Positions 29,475 to 39,982 are shown, numbered from the stretch's first letter. The stretch is 64,000 bases of DNA from an uncultured Pseudomonas sp. (GCF_946886105.1 NZ_CAMPHV010000021.1:1-64000); one strand, 5' to 3'. Numbers and translations: made by a program. The notes: generated from the letters alone by a model not told the origin.

Positions 29475-30055
29475 AGCTTGATCAACCCGGTAAAGCCCAT
29501 AAAGGCCAGGGACATCAAGCCCGCGGTAACCATGCCGATGGCGGCGCCATGGAACGATTTCGGCACATCGGCGATGGCGATGCGTTCGCGCATGGCGGCA
29601 AACAGCACCAGCACCAGGGAAAAGCCCAAACCGGCGGCGAAACCGTTGGCGGTAGCGGTGATAAAGGTGAACTCGGCCTTGTTGGCATTGAGAAGTGCGA
29701 CGCCGAGGACGATGCAGTTGGTGGTGATCAGCGGCAGAAAGATGCCCAGCACGCGGTACAGCAGCGGGCTGGTCTTATTCACCACCATCTCGGTGAACTG
29801 CACCACCACGGCAATCACCAGAATAAAGCTGATGGTGCGCAGGAACTCGATATCCAGCGGCTTGAGCACGTACTGCTGGATCAGGTAGCTGCACATCGCC
29901 GCCAGGGTCAGCACGAAGGTGGTGGCGAGCGACAGGCCAATAGCCGTCTCGATCTTCTTCGACACGCCCATAAACGGGCACAGGCCGAGGAACTGCACCA
30001 GCACGAAATTATTGACCAGGATGGCGCTGACCATGATCAAGGCGAGTTCGGTCAT
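29471..30055 (-). CDS. rnfA: Rnf electron transport complex subunit A
   Basis: A 194-residue membrane protein with six predicted helices and the Cys motifs [12 protein letters not shown] and [13 protein letters not shown] that mirror those of RnfE. It is the first gene of rnfABCDGE-nth. The start at 30055 gives the family N-terminus [17 protein letters not shown]. The complex couples NADH and ferredoxin or similar carriers to ion movement; in gammaproteobacteria the related Rsx complex also keeps SoxR reduced. Confidence 0.95.
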   Translation of the reverse strand: MTELALIMVSAILVNNFVLVQFLGLCPFMGVSKKIETAIGLSLATTFVLTLAAMCSYLIQQYVLKPLDIEFLRTISFILVIAVVVQFTEMVVNKTSPLLYRVLGIFLPLITTNCIVLGVALLNANKAEFTFITATANGFAAGLGFSLVLVLFAAMRERIAIADVPKSFHGAAIGMVTAGLMSLAFMGFTGLIKL

Positions 30056-30330
30056 TACTGGGTTCCGTGGGGCGGACTGGGGCTGAAGAAAGGCGCTTAT
30101 TATCAAGAACTCGCCGCATTGCTGCAAATCAGGAAGTGCCAGCACCGCTCAGCGCCCTTAGGGGGCCTTTTATCCTACATCTTCGCCGCTCATCGTTTTT
30201 TTTTCATGGCACTGCGCCAGCGTGACTAATCTCAGGTAACGCGAAGGAGAACGCGGCATTAGTTTCCTGCCAGCGGACGGTGATGAATCAGCGCTTATTT
30301 AGTGCTGTTGTCCGGTGGAGGAGTATTGCT

Positions 30331-30723
30331 GTGGCGCATCGGCAGTCGCGTGGTTTTACTCTTATCGAGCTGATGATCGTGATCGTGATCATCGGCATTC
30401 TAGCGGCTATCGCCCTTCCTAATTACCAACAGTACATCCTGCGCAGCAATCGCGTGGCCGCTCAAGCGGAAATGATGGATATCGCCAATCGGCAAAAGCA
30501 GTTTCTCATCGCCAATCGTGCCTATGCCAGCAAGACCGCTCTAGAAGCTTCAGGGTATGCGTTACCTGCTGATCTCGGTTCCCGCTATAGCTATGCGATA
30601 ACCGTTGGCACCGGCACTTTACCGACCTTCGTTATTACATTTACTGCCATTGGGGCGCAGGTGGCCGATGGCGACCTCTCGTTGACCAGTGGTGGCGTAA
30701 AGTCTCCTGTTGATAAATGGTGA
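30331..30723 (+). CDS. PilE-like type IV minor prepilin
   Basis: A 130-residue prepilin. An eight-residue leader MAHRQSRG precedes the cleavage site, followed by [27 protein letters not shown] with Glu5. The segment [18 protein letters not shown] is typical of PilE-type minor pilins. I chose the GTG at 30331 because GGAGGAG lies seven bases upstream and the leader length is normal; an ATG at 30280 would give a long leader. It heads a six-gene operon with pilV, pilW, pilX, pilY1 and fimU-like genes. The 275-base gap before it has no other gene. Confidence 0.85.
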   Translation: MAHRQSRGFTLIELMIVIVIIGILAAIALPNYQQYILRSNRVAAQAEMMDIANRQKQFLIANRAYASKTALEASGYALPADLGSRYSYAITVGTGTLPTFVITFTAIGAQVADGDLSLTSGGVKSPVDKW

Positions 30724-31286
30724 CCTGTATGACGACCATTCGGGACAAAGAGGGCGGAATCAGCTTGATCGAGGTTTTGGTCACTTTGGTCATTCTGGCT
30801 GTAGGCATGTTGGGCGTTATGGGTATGCAGGCGCGCTTGCAGCAGTCGGAAGCAGAGGTGTATCAACGCACCCAGGCGTTGATCCTATTGCAGGATATGG
30901 CCAGTCGGTTGGCGGCAAACCGTAATCAGGCGGCCAGCTATGTCACTGGCTCGGGCAGTCCTCTGGGCGTAGGTATGACTTGTCCGGCAGCGGGTACTAC
31001 GCAGCTGGGGCGTGATCGTGCGGAGTGGTGCAACGCCCTGCAGGGCGCAGCAGAAGCGGATACTACGGGCAACGTTGGCGCAATGCTGGGTGGTCGGGGT
31101 TGCGTCGAGTCGCTGGGCTCTGGTCAATACCTGATCACAGTGGCATGGCAAGGGCTCGGCGCACTATCGACACCGCCAAGTGGCACGGCCTGTGGTGCCA
31201 ATAGCTACAACTTGGCTGATAGCGAATGCACAGATGATCGCTGCCGCCGGGTAGTTACTACCGTAGTAAGGGTGGCCGCCCTATGA
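30717..31286 (+). CDS. pilV: Type IV pilus minor prepilin PilV
   Basis: A 189-residue prepilin with cleavage after KEGG and mature start [20 protein letters not shown], the PilV pattern. Several Cys pairs follow in the globular part (CPAAG, WCNAL, GCVESL, ECTDDRC). ATG 30717 overlaps the end of the previous gene; ATG 30729 is an alternative. Minor pilins of this type form the priming tip complex with PilW, PilX and PilY1. Confidence 0.88.
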   Translation: MVTCMTTIRDKEGGISLIEVLVTLVILAVGMLGVMGMQARLQQSEAEVYQRTQALILLQDMASRLAANRNQAASYVTGSGSPLGVGMTCPAAGTTQLGRDRAEWCNALQGAAEADTTGNVGAMLGGRGCVESLGSGQYLITVAWQGLGALSTPPSGTACGANSYNLADSECTDDRCRRVVTTVVRVAAL

Positions 31287-32398
31287 ACAGGTTGACTCTG
31301 GCGACTGGGCCGCAATCCAGAGGTTTTGGTCTGATTGAATTGTTGGTCGCTATGGCTATCGGCTTGCTGCTGATGGGGGCGACCTTGAAACTGTACCTCG
31401 ATCTCAGTCGCAGCAATCAGGAAATGGAGCGGGTCAACCAGCAGGTAGAGGCCGGCGGCATGGCTATCCAGATACTGCGTGAGGATTTGATGCATGCCGG
31501 ATTTTGGAATGGCTATGTGCCCGACTTCGATGACCTGACCTATGCCGGTGTGCCGGCTGACTACCCAACGGCCGTGCCAGATCCTTGCCTGGCATTTGCC
31601 AGTTGGACTGCAACTGACAAAACCAATCGCTTGGGCATGGGCATCCAGCTTTATGAGGATGTACCGACGGGTTGCGCAACCCAGTTGCCCGACCGCGTGC
31701 CTGGCAGCGATGTGTTGGTCGTACGCTATGCGCAGACCTGTTTGCCGGGGGCGGCCAACTGCGCGGTACTCAATGCGTCCGATATCTACTTCCAGGCCTC
31801 TCAATGTGACACTGATGCGGCCCGCTACTCCATCGAGCTTGGAGGGGGCGGCACGCTAACCAGGCGCGACTGCACTGCTATCGCTGAGCGCCGGCAGTGG
31901 GTGAACAACATTTATTATCTGCGTACCTATTCGGCGGCGGGCGATGGTATCCCCACGTTGATGCGTTCCAGTTTCTCTGCTGGCGTTCAGCAGCCGGCGC
32001 AGGTCTTGATTGAAGGTGTCGAGGCCATGCGTTTTGAACTAGGCGTGGATCAGGTCAGCGATGCAGGCTTGGCCGTGGATTTCACCTCGACCGTGGCATG
32101 GAGCAATCCGGAAGTGCGCACTTCACCGACCAATCGTGGCGATGGTGCGGCAGATACTCTGTGTCGTGCTACGACCTGCACTTTGGCCAATCAGGTCAAT
32201 GCGGTCATGGTCAAGGCTTACCTACTGATCAGGACCCTGAATCAGTCCCAAGGTTACTCCTCTGGCAAGACCTATTTCGTTGGTGATCCGAGCGACAGTG
32301 ATGCGGATTTCGGTCCCTTCAGCGATGGCTTCAAGCGCCATGTCTATACGACCAGTGTGCGCCTCACCAATGTCTCCGGTCGGAGGGAAACTCCATGA
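31283..32398 (+). CDS. pilW: Type IV pilus minor prepilin PilW
   Basis: A 371-residue PilW-type prepilin. The leader [14 protein letters not shown] is followed by FGLIELLVAMAIGLLLMGATLKLYLDL. The large C-terminal domain is typical of PilW and contains VYTTSVRLTNVSGRRE at its end. It overlaps pilV by four bases (ATGA) and pilX by four bases. Confidence 0.9.
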   Translation: MNRLTLATGPQSRGFGLIELLVAMAIGLLLMGATLKLYLDLSRSNQEMERVNQQVEAGGMAIQILREDLMHAGFWNGYVPDFDDLTYAGVPADYPTAVPDPCLAFASWTATDKTNRLGMGIQLYEDVPTGCATQLPDRVPGSDVLVVRYAQTCLPGAANCAVLNASDIYFQASQCDTDAARYSIELGGGGTLTRRDCTAIAERRQWVNNIYYLRTYSAAGDGIPTLMRSSFSAGVQQPAQVLIEGVEAMRFELGVDQVSDAGLAVDFTSTVAWSNPEVRTSPTNRGDGAADTLCRATTCTLANQVNAVMVKAYLLIRTLNQSQGYSSGKTYFVGDPSDSDADFGPFSDGFKRHVYTTSVRLTNVSGRRETP

Positions 32399-32874
32399 AG
32401 ACCCTGCAGCGTACGCAACAAGGTGTGGTTCTGATTGTCGGGCTCGTGATGTTGCTACTGGTTACCCTGCTGGTAGCCAGTGCTTTTACCTTGAGTTCAG
32501 GCAGTCTGGATGCGGTCAGCAACCAGCAATGGCGCAGTGAGGCGGTCGCGGCAGCCGATGCTGCTCTGGAACAGGTGATTGGTTCTGCTTTCACGACCTC
32601 ACCCCAAGCGCAGACGATCCCCGTTGATATCAACCAGGACAGCACCAGCGAGTATCAAGTTGCCGTCACCCAGCCAGTTTGTGAACGGACGACCCTGGCT
32701 GCCAGCGCTGCCCCCAGTAGTGTGACGCTGGCTGGAATTTCCAATAACACCTGGAACACTGTGTTTGCCATGCAGGCCAGCGTGAATGACGCGGTGACCG
32801 GGGCTGCGGTGCAAGTGCGCTCGGGTGTTCGAGTGCTATTGAGCGATTCACAAAAGCAATTGCTGTGTCCTTAA
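32395..32874 (+). CDS. pilX: Type IV pilus minor prepilin PilX
   Basis: A 159-residue PilX-type protein. The leader MKTLQRTQQG precedes VVLIVGLVMLLLVTLLVASAF. It lacks the Glu5 of major pilins, as PilX/GspK-like pilins often do. The segment WRSEAVAAADAALEQ is typical. It overlaps pilW by four bases and lies just upstream of pilY1, in the same order as in P. aeruginosa. Confidence 0.87.
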   Translation: MKTLQRTQQGVVLIVGLVMLLLVTLLVASAFTLSSGSLDAVSNQQWRSEAVAAADAALEQVIGSAFTTSPQAQTIPVDINQDSTSEYQVAVTQPVCERTTLAASAAPSSVTLAGISNNTWNTVFAMQASVNDAVTGAAVQVRSGVRVLLSDSQKQLLCP

Positions 32875-32899
32875 TGCGTGTTGGCGAGAGGTATTGGCC

Positions 32900-35800
32900 A
32901 TGAAGTCCATATTTGGTTGGGTATTACTCGTTGCTAACATGGGAATGAGTACTACAATATTGGCGGAAGATATCGATTTGTTTGTCTCGAGTCCACCGAC
33001 GGGCGGCGAAGCACCTAATGTATTGATAATTTTAGATAATACATCAAATTGGAATTCTAGATATACAAATGAAATGGCAGCTATTAAGTCCGTCATCAAC
33101 GGGTTGCCGGTGGACAAATTGCGTGTTGGCTTGATGATGTTTACCGAAACAGGTTCCGGTAATACGGGGGAGAAAGGTGGATATATAAGAGCTGCTATAC
33201 GTCTTATTACAGCAGCTACAAAACCATTGTATTACGATTTAGTGAATAGTATTGGGGCGGGGGACAAGGGGAATAATGTTCAGTTTGCTCGGGCTATGGA
33301 GGAAAGTTATCGTTATTTTTCTGCAATTGCGCCTTATGCGGGCAACAATAAGGTGAAGGTGGATTTTCTGGGTAACACTGGCGTGAGCACACAATCCGAT
33401 GCCGTTTACTCACTGAATGGCAATGCGTTGGCTTCAAAAACGGCTACACAGTACAATAGTCCAATAGCTTCGGGTTGTGCAAAGAATTTCATAATTTTTA
33501 TTAGTAATGGTGCGGCAGATAGCAACTCCAACGAAAACAGCACAACGAATCTTAATGATTTCGGAGGAAGTGGAAGTGTAGTGGAAATTCCCATTAGCCC
33601 TTCTCAATTACAGTCGAACCCAGGGGATGAATGGGCGCGCTTTATGAAAAAAAGCGCTTTAGGCATCACGACTTATACTGTTGAAATTGATCGAGTTACC
33701 AACAGTACTGTTGGAAGATCGATGACTGCTCTGATGCAGAGTGCGGCGCGGGTTAGTAGTGGTAAATACTTCGCTGTGTCTAATAGCGCCACTCAGGTCG
33801 CGGACGCCCTGAACTCCATTTTCTCAGAAATCCAATCGGTCAACAGTGTGTTCGCCTCGGTCAGCTTGCCAGTCAGCGTCAATACTCAGGGCACTTATCT
33901 GAATCAGGTTTTTGTCGGTATGTTTCGTCCGGACGCCGATGGCTTACCGCGCTGGATGGGCAACCTCAAACAGTACAAACTGGGCTTGGTCAATACGGAT
34001 CTGCGGTTGCTGGATGCTAATAGCAATAGCGCGATCAACGCTACCACGGGCTTTGTGACCGAGTGTGCTCGTAGTTTCTGGACACCCACTGCGGCCGATA
34101 GCTATTGGGCGTTTGCGCCACGCGGTGAGTGCTTAACTGTTACTGATTCAGGCAATTCGAACTATCCAGACGGCAATGTCGTCGAGAAGGGCGCGCAGGC
34201 CTATAACTTGCGTCAGGGACTAACACGTACGGTCAAAACCTGCTCGCCAACTTTCTCATCCTGCACATCGCTGACTAATTTTAATGACGGCAATGCTGCT
34301 ATCACTGACAGTCTATTAGGGGTTAGCGCCGCCGAGCGCACCAATATAATCAGTTGGGCCTTAGGGCAGGATTTGCAAAATGAGAATGGCGACCTAGTCT
34401 CGGGTAATCCTAATACTGCCGATACTCGGGCATCTGTCCATGGCGATGTAGTGCACTCGAGGCCAGTGGCCATCAATTACGGTAGCGATGCCAGCCCAGA
34501 TGTGGTGGTGTTCTATGGTGGCAACGATGGCATGCTGCGTGCGGTAAACGGAGATCGGGATGGTAGCTTCAGCGGCTATGCTGCGGGTCGTGAGATCTGG
34601 TCGTTTATGGCACCGGAGTCCTATAGCAATATCAAACGCTTATATGACAATACGGTAAGCATCAGCTACAAGGGCACCACCATAACCAGCCCTGCGCCCC
34701 AGCCCAAGCCCTATGGTTTCGATGGTCCTGTAACGGCGATCAAGGACAGCAGTAGTGCCTGGCTCTACGCTACTATGCGTCGCGGTGGTCGTGTGCTTTA
34801 TGCTTTCGACGTAACTAACCCGACTGCACCAAGCCTGAAGTGGAAGAAGGGCTGCCCGAATAATTTCCCGACTACGGGAACTGTCGATGATACCGGCTGC
34901 ACAACAGGATTCAGTGGCATTGGCCAGACTTGGTCCTCACCCAAAGTGCTCAAATCTGCCGGTTATGGTTCGGGTGCAAGCAATATGTTGATCATGGGCG
35001 GTGGCTATGACACCTGTGAAGATGGTGATCCGAACACATGCACGACCTCTAACAAGGGCAACAAAATCTACGTCATGGATGCAGATACCGGTGCTTTGCT
35101 GAAGACCTTCGATACAGATCGTGGAGTAATTGCTGATGTCACCGTGGTTCCAGATAGTTCCGGTAGGGCCATTTACGCTTACGCAGTAGATCTGGGGGGC
35201 AATCTCTATCGAATCACGATTGGCGCCTTGGCTCCGGCTTCTTGGACCATGACCAAACTGGCCTCCCTCGGTTGTAATACCACGGCCAGTTGCACGAATA
35301 ATCGCAAGTTCATGTTTGCCCCGGACGTGGTAGCGGATGCTGGCGGTTACTTGGTGCTAATGGGCAGTGGTGACCGTGAGAAGCCGCTGCTCAGCTATAC
35401 CGGCGCCGCCAGCGTAAGCAATTACTTCTTTATGGTGAAAGATCAGCCTGCGGATGCAACTTGGCTTTCCTCGGAAAGCGGCACCTGCGGCAGCGCTGTT
35501 ATCTGCCGTGACTCTCTCCAGCCAATACTGAGCACTGCCACGCCCACTGCTTCGGATCTGGCCAGCAAGAAGGGCTGGTATCTGGGCATGGCGTCCACCG
35601 AACAGGTGGTGACTTCAGCCATTACGGTGTTCGGCTTGGTGACTTTCAGTACTCATCAGCCAGCGGTGGCGACACCAGGGGTCTGTTCGAGCTTGGGCGA
35701 GTCGCGGGTCTATAACATTGGTTATGAGGATGCGGAAGGGCCTGATGGCATACGCTTCCAAGACTTGGCTGGTGATGGTTTGCCACCCTCACCGGTAGCC

Positions 35801-35944
35801 GGCATGGTGACCCTGGACGATGGGACTACTGTGCCCTTCGTTATCGGCGCCAATCCGGATTCTCCTCTGGAGGGCAGTCCGCCGGTTACACCACCGTCGC
35901 TGACTCAGCCGACGTCGCGGGTGTACTGGAATATTGAGCACTAG
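32900..35944 (+). CDS. pilY1: PilY1-type pilus tip adhesin
   Basis: A 1014-residue secreted protein. Signal peptide to about residue 23; an N-terminal von Willebrand A domain (about 40-300) with degenerate MIDAS motif ILDNTSNW; and a C-terminal PilY1 beta-propeller (about 500-1000) with VVFYGGNDGMLRAVNGDRDG and RRGGRVLYAFDVTNP. PilY1 sits at the pilus tip and acts in adhesion and mechanosensing. ATG 32900 follows GAGAGG. The first ~850 bases are strikingly AT-rich (21 and 19 G+C in two 60-base lines I counted), unlike the rest of the gene, which points to a recombinant N-terminal half. No RGD motif was seen. Confidence 0.9.
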   Translation: MKSIFGWVLLVANMGMSTTILAEDIDLFVSSPPTGGEAPNVLIILDNTSNWNSRYTNEMAAIKSVINGLPVDKLRVGLMMFTETGSGNTGEKGGYIRAAIRLITAATKPLYYDLVNSIGAGDKGNNVQFARAMEESYRYFSAIAPYAGNNKVKVDFLGNTGVSTQSDAVYSLNGNALASKTATQYNSPIASGCAKNFIIFISNGAADSNSNENSTTNLNDFGGSGSVVEIPISPSQLQSNPGDEWARFMKKSALGITTYTVEIDRVTNSTVGRSMTALMQSAARVSSGKYFAVSNSATQVADALNSIFSEIQSVNSVFASVSLPVSVNTQGTYLNQVFVGMFRPDADGLPRWMGNLKQYKLGLVNTDLRLLDANSNSAINATTGFVTECARSFWTPTAADSYWAFAPRGECLTVTDSGNSNYPDGNVVEKGAQAYNLRQGLTRTVKTCSPTFSSCTSLTNFNDGNAAITDSLLGVSAAERTNIISWALGQDLQNENGDLVSGNPNTADTRASVHGDVVHSRPVAINYGSDASPDVVVFYGGNDGMLRAVNGDRDGSFSGYAAGREIWSFMAPESYSNIKRLYDNTVSISYKGTTITSPAPQPKPYGFDGPVTAIKDSSSAWLYATMRRGGRVLYAFDVTNPTAPSLKWKKGCPNNFPTTGTVDDTGCTTGFSGIGQTWSSPKVLKSAGYGSGASNMLIMGGGYDTCEDGDPNTCTTSNKGNKIYVMDADTGALLKTFDTDRGVIADVTVVPDSSGRAIYAYAVDLGGNLYRITIGALAPASWTMTKLASLGCNTTASCTNNRKFMFAPDVVADAGGYLVLMGSGDREKPLLSYTGAASVSNYFFMVKDQPADATWLSSESGTCGSAVICRDSLQPILSTATPTASDLASKKGWYLGMASTEQVVTSAITVFGLVTFSTHQPAVATPGVCSSLGESRVYNIGYEDAEGPDGIRFQDLAGDGLPPSPVAGMVTLDDGTTVPFVIGANPDSPLEGSPPVTPPSLTQPTSRVYWNIEH

Positions 35945-35954
35945 GAGCATGCAG

Positions 35955-36485
35955 ATGAGTATCTGGTCAGCTCTGAAACGCTGCAGGGGCTTCACTTTGG
36001 TGGAGCTGATGATTGTGATAACAATCCTGGCCGTATTGGCAACGATTGCTTTGCCGGCGTTCGACAGCTTTATCCTGGGTAACCGCTTGCGTACTTACTC
36101 CAATGATTTCGCTGCCGCTGCTCGCTTGGCGCGTAGTGAGGCGCTCAAACGCAACGGTCAAGTTCAGCTATGCATGTCCGCTGATGGTGCTACTTGCACT
36201 ACCGTGGGTAGTTGGGAGCAGGGCTGGCTGGTTCTTAGCCTGGGGCCCGATCTGGGCAGCACCAGTGATGATGTGGTTGTGCGTGCCTGGCCAGCAGCCA
36301 ACACCGGTTATCACCTGAACGCAAGTGTCACCAGCCTAACATTCACGGCCACTGGTCTGGGGCCGGGGATGTCCGTAACCGTGTGTCGGGCAAGCCCGAC
36401 CTTAGGCACTCAGGAGCGTCTTGTTACAGTGTCGACCTTGGGGCGAACCGCTGTGACGAAAACAGCCACGGGGACTTGTTCCTGA
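35955..36485 (+). CDS. GspH/FimT-type minor prepilin, FimU-like
   Basis: A 176-residue prepilin with leader MSIWSALKRCRG and mature start FTLVELMIVITILAVLATIALPAF. The segment AAAARLARSEALKRNGQVQLCMSADGATC is the FimT/FimU (GspH) pattern. ATG 35955 lies seven bases after AGGAG; ATG 35949 is too close to it. It is last in the operon, whereas FimU is first in the classical P. aeruginosa operon. A GC hairpin without T-tract (36499-36518) follows. Confidence 0.87.
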   Translation: MSIWSALKRCRGFTLVELMIVITILAVLATIALPAFDSFILGNRLRTYSNDFAAAARLARSEALKRNGQVQLCMSADGATCTTVGSWEQGWLVLSLGPDLGSTSDDVVVRAWPAANTGYHLNASVTSLTFTATGLGPGMSVTVCRASPTLGTQERLVTVSTLGRTAVTKTATGTCS

Positions 36486-36529
36486 GGCTGAGCAGGCTGC
36501 GCTCCTAGTTCGGAGCGCTCACTCACCCC

Positions 36530-38572
36530 TTATTTGACCCGCTGCCCCGGCTTGGCGCCGCTATCCGGGCTGAGCAGGTAGATTTCCTCGCCACCGGGGC
36601 CGGCGGCCAGGACCATGCCTTCGGAGACGCCGAACTTCATCTTGCGCGCCGCCAGGTTGGCGACGTAGAGGGTCAGGCGGCCTTCCAGCTTGCTCGGGTC
36701 CGGGTAGGCGCTCTTGATACCGCTGAACACGTTGCGCTTGGCATCGCCGATATCCAGGGTCAGGCGCAGCAGCTTGTCGGCGCCCTCGACGAATTCGCAT
36801 TTCTCGATCAGGGCGATGCGCAGGTCGACGGCGGCAAAGGCGTCGAAAGCGATTTCGGCGGCCAGTGGGTCTTTGGTCAGCTCGCCATTGCCTGCGGCGG
36901 CCGGTGCGGTTTCGCTGGCGGCGAGGTCTTCTTTGGAGGCTTCGATCATGGCGTCGATTTTCGCGGGCTCGATACGGGTCAGCAGGGCGCTGAACGGATT
37001 CAGTTGGTGGTCGGCCAGCAGCGTCTGGTGATCGTCCCAGGTCAGCGGCGCGACATTGAGGAAGGCTTCGGCGTCGCTGGCGAGCTTCGGCAGTACCGGC
37101 TTGAGGAATATCACCAGTTGGCGGAACAGGTTGATGCCCAGGGCGCAGATGGCTTGCACTTCGTCCTGCTTGCCTTCCTGTTTGGCCAGCGACCAGGGCG
37201 CCTTGTCGGCGATCCAGGCGTTGGCGCGGTCAGCAAGGCCCATGATCTCGCGCATGGCGCGGGCGAAATCGCGGGCTTCATAGGCTTCTGCAATTGAAGG
37301 TGCTGCGGCCTGGAATGCCTCGGTCAGTTCTGGCGCAGCGTTGCCGCTTACCAGCAGGCCGGCGTTGCCCTTGTGGATAAAACCGGCGCAACGGCTGGCG
37401 ATATTCACCACCTTGCCGACCAGGTCGGAGTTGACCTTCTGTACGAAGTCTTCGAGGTTGAGGTCGAGGTCGTCGACGCCACGGCCCAGCTTGGCCGCGT
37501 AGTAATAGCGGAGGTATTCCGGGTTCAGGTGGTCCAGGTAAGTGCGCGCCTTGATAAAGGTGCCGCGCGATTTGGACATTTTTTGTCCGTTCACCGTCAG
37601 GTAGCCGTGCACGGCGACCGCGGTCGGCTTGCGCAGGCCCGCGCCTTCGAGCATCGCCGGCCAGAACAGGGCGTGGAAGTTGACGATGTCCTTGCCGATA
37701 AAGTGGTACAGCTCGGCGGTGGAATCCTTGCCCCAGAACGCATCGAAATCCAGCTCGGGGGTGCGGTTGCAGAGATTCTTGAAGCTGGCCATATAGCCGA
37801 TAGGCGCGTCCAGCCAGACATAGAAGTACTTGCCAGGCTCATCGGGAATCTCGAAGCCGAAATAGGGCGCGTCGCGGCTGATATCCCATTCCTGCAGGCC
37901 GGAATCCAGCCATTCGGCGATCTTGTTGGCGACCGCATCCTGCAAGGCACCGCCGCGGGTCCAGCTTTTCAGCATGGCCTCGAAGTCCGGCAGCTTGAAG
38001 AAGAAATGCTTGGAGTCGCGCAGCTCCGGCACGGCGCCGGAAATCGCCGAGCGCGGGTTCTTCAGCTCGGTCGGCTCGTAAGTGGCACCGCATTTCTCGC
38101 AGTTATCGCCGTATTGATCCTCGGCTGCGCATTTCGGGCAGGTGCCCTTGATGAAGCGGTCGGCGAGGAACATGCCCTTTTCCGGGTCGAAGTACTGGGT
38201 CACCGAACGGGTAGCGATATGCCCGGCGTCGCGCAGTTTCAGATAGATCGCCGCGGACAGCTCGCGGTTCTCTTCGGAATGGGTGGAGTGGTAATTGTCG
38301 AAGTCGACCAGAAAATCGGCGAAGTCGGCGGTGTGCTCGGCCTTGACGTTGTCGATCAGTTGTTCCGGGGTGATGCCTTCTTTCTCGGCGCGCAACATGA
38401 TCGCCGAACCATGGGCGTCGTCGGCGCAGACGTAGATGGCCTGGTTACCGCGCAGTTTCTGGAAGCGCACCCACATGTCGGTCTGGATGTACTCGAGCAT
38501 ATGGCCAAGGTGAATCGAACCGTTGGCATAGGGCAGGGCGCTGGTAACGAGAATCTTGCGGGCTTCGGTCAT
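36530..38572 (-). CDS. metG: Methionyl-tRNA synthetase
   Basis: A 680-residue class I enzyme. Motifs: HIGH-like HLGHML near residue 26, the zinc-knuckle pairs CPKC...CEKC (about 150-165), KMSKS in [11 protein letters not shown] near 335, and a C-terminal tRNA-binding EMAP-like domain (about 575-680) that dimerises. The start at 38572 gives [18 protein letters not shown]. It is convergent with the pilin operon and divergent from mrp. Confidence 0.97.
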   Translation of the reverse strand: MTEARKILVTSALPYANGSIHLGHMLEYIQTDMWVRFQKLRGNQAIYVCADDAHGSAIMLRAEKEGITPEQLIDNVKAEHTADFADFLVDFDNYHSTHSEENRELSAAIYLKLRDAGHIATRSVTQYFDPEKGMFLADRFIKGTCPKCAAEDQYGDNCEKCGATYEPTELKNPRSAISGAVPELRDSKHFFFKLPDFEAMLKSWTRGGALQDAVANKIAEWLDSGLQEWDISRDAPYFGFEIPDEPGKYFYVWLDAPIGYMASFKNLCNRTPELDFDAFWGKDSTAELYHFIGKDIVNFHALFWPAMLEGAGLRKPTAVAVHGYLTVNGQKMSKSRGTFIKARTYLDHLNPEYLRYYYAAKLGRGVDDLDLNLEDFVQKVNSDLVGKVVNIASRCAGFIHKGNAGLLVSGNAAPELTEAFQAAAPSIAEAYEARDFARAMREIMGLADRANAWIADKAPWSLAKQEGKQDEVQAICALGINLFRQLVIFLKPVLPKLASDAEAFLNVAPLTWDDHQTLLADHQLNPFSALLTRIEPAKIDAMIEASKEDLAASETAPAAAGNGELTKDPLAAEIAFDAFAAVDLRIALIEKCEFVEGADKLLRLTLDIGDAKRNVFSGIKSAYPDPSKLEGRLTLYVANLAARKMKFGVSEGMVLAAGPGGEEIYLLSPDSGAKPGQRVK

Positions 38573-38754
38573 GGTGATCGGCTGCACTGGTAACACTGGG
38601 AAGCCGGTAACTATAAAGGAAGCGGCAAGCTACAAGCCAGAAGCGACAAGAAAAAGCCTCGCAGCCCTTGGGGGCGTCTTGCTTGCAGCCCGCGGCTTAC
38701 AGCTGCTGCTATGATGCCCGCCTGTTCTGCTCGGTCTTTTCCTGGGAGTTTTTT

Positions 38755-39843
38755 ATGTCCGTTACCCGCGCAGCAATCGAAGCTGCACTGTCCCAATACA
38801 TCGATCCCCACTTGAACCTGGACCCGGTCAGCGCCGGCTGTCTGCGCGAGGTCGATATCCAGGGCGGCAAGGTCAGCGTGCGCCTGCAATTGGGCTACGC
38901 CGCCGGTCTGTTCAAAAGCGGTTGGGCACAGATGCTGCAAATGGCTTTGGAAAACCTCGAGGGCGTGGAGCGCGCCCAGGTCCAGGTCGACTGCGTGATC
39001 GAGGCACACAAGGCGCAGGATCAGGTGCCGGCACTGGCCAATGTGAAGAATGTGATCGCCGTGGCGTCGGGCAAGGGCGGTGTGGGTAAATCCACCACCG
39101 CCGCCAACCTGGCCCTGGCCCTGGCCCGCGAGGGCGCCAAAGTCGGCATCCTCGACGCGGACATCTACGGGCCGAGCCAAGGCATCATGTTCGGCATTGC
39201 CGAGGGTACGCGGCCCGAGGTGAAGGATCAGAAGTGGTTCGTGCCGCTCGAGGCTCATGGCGTCGAGGTCATGTCCATGGCTTTCCTCACCGACGACAAC
39301 ACGCCGATGGTCTGGCGCGGGCCGATGGTATCGGGGGCGTTGATCCAGTTGATTACCCAGACCGCCTGGAACGATCTGGATTATCTGGTGGTGGACATGC
39401 CGCCGGGTACCGGCGATATCCAGCTGACCTTGGCGCAGAAGGTGCCGGTGGCGGGGGCGGTGATCGTCACCACGCCGCAGGACTTGGCGCTGCTCGATGC
39501 CAAGAAAGGCGTGGAGATGTTCCGCAAGGTCAATATTCCGGTGCTTGGCGTGGTGGAAAACATGGCCGTGCATATCTGCTCGAACTGCGGTCATGCCGAG
39601 CACCTGTTCGGCGAAGGCGGCGGTGAGAAGCTGGCGGCGCAGTTCGGCGTCGATCTGCTGGCCTCGTTGCCACTGTCGATGGCGATTCGTATGCAGTCCG
39701 ACGGCGGTAAACCGACTACGGTGGCCGACCCGGAAAGCCAGATTGCGATGATTTATCAGGAAGTCGCACGTAGCGTCGGTGCGCGTATCGCGCAGAGCGG
39801 CCTGCAGCAGGCCATGCCGAGCATTGTGATCTCGGAGGACTGA
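38755..39843 (+). CDS. apbC: Mrp/ApbC iron-sulfur carrier ATPase
   Basis: A 362-residue P-loop protein of the Mrp/NBP35 family that carries [4Fe-4S] clusters to target enzymes. An N-terminal MIP18-like domain (about 1-85) is followed by a deviant Walker A GKGGVGKSTT near 100, DADIYGPSQ, VDMPPGTGD and the cluster-binding CSNC. The GGGA-rich leader and the ATG at 38755 set the start. It is divergent from metG. Confidence 0.94.
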   Translation: MSVTRAAIEAALSQYIDPHLNLDPVSAGCLREVDIQGGKVSVRLQLGYAAGLFKSGWAQMLQMALENLEGVERAQVQVDCVIEAHKAQDQVPALANVKNVIAVASGKGGVGKSTTAANLALALAREGAKVGILDADIYGPSQGIMFGIAEGTRPEVKDQKWFVPLEAHGVEVMSMAFLTDDNTPMVWRGPMVSGALIQLITQTAWNDLDYLVVDMPPGTGDIQLTLAQKVPVAGAVIVTTPQDLALLDAKKGVEMFRKVNIPVLGVVENMAVHICSNCGHAEHLFGEGGGEKLAAQFGVDLLASLPLSMAIRMQSDGGKPTTVADPESQIAMIYQEVARSVGARIAQSGLQQAMPSIVISED

Positions 39844-39846
39844 GGT

Positions 39847-39879
39847 ATGGCCGCCGCGCAGCCATTGCGCGGCGGCCAT
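39847..39879. repeat. GC-rich perfect hairpin after apbC
   Basis: ATGGCCGCCGCGCA is mirrored by TGCGCGGCGGCCAT around a short loop. There is no T-tract; it may protect the 3' end or assist termination. Confidence 0.6.
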
Positions 39880-39982
39880 GTGCTGCGATTTGGCCGAACG
39901 GCGCCCACAAAAAATTTCAGGGAGAAATTTTTGACGCTGCGTAGCGCGGTCCGGAGGGTGGCCGCCAGAAACGGTGGGCCAC

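Noticed and set aside
36499..36518. Hairpin as terminator between the fimU-like gene and metG
   Set aside because: Seven-base GC stem with no T-run, so not listed as a terminator.
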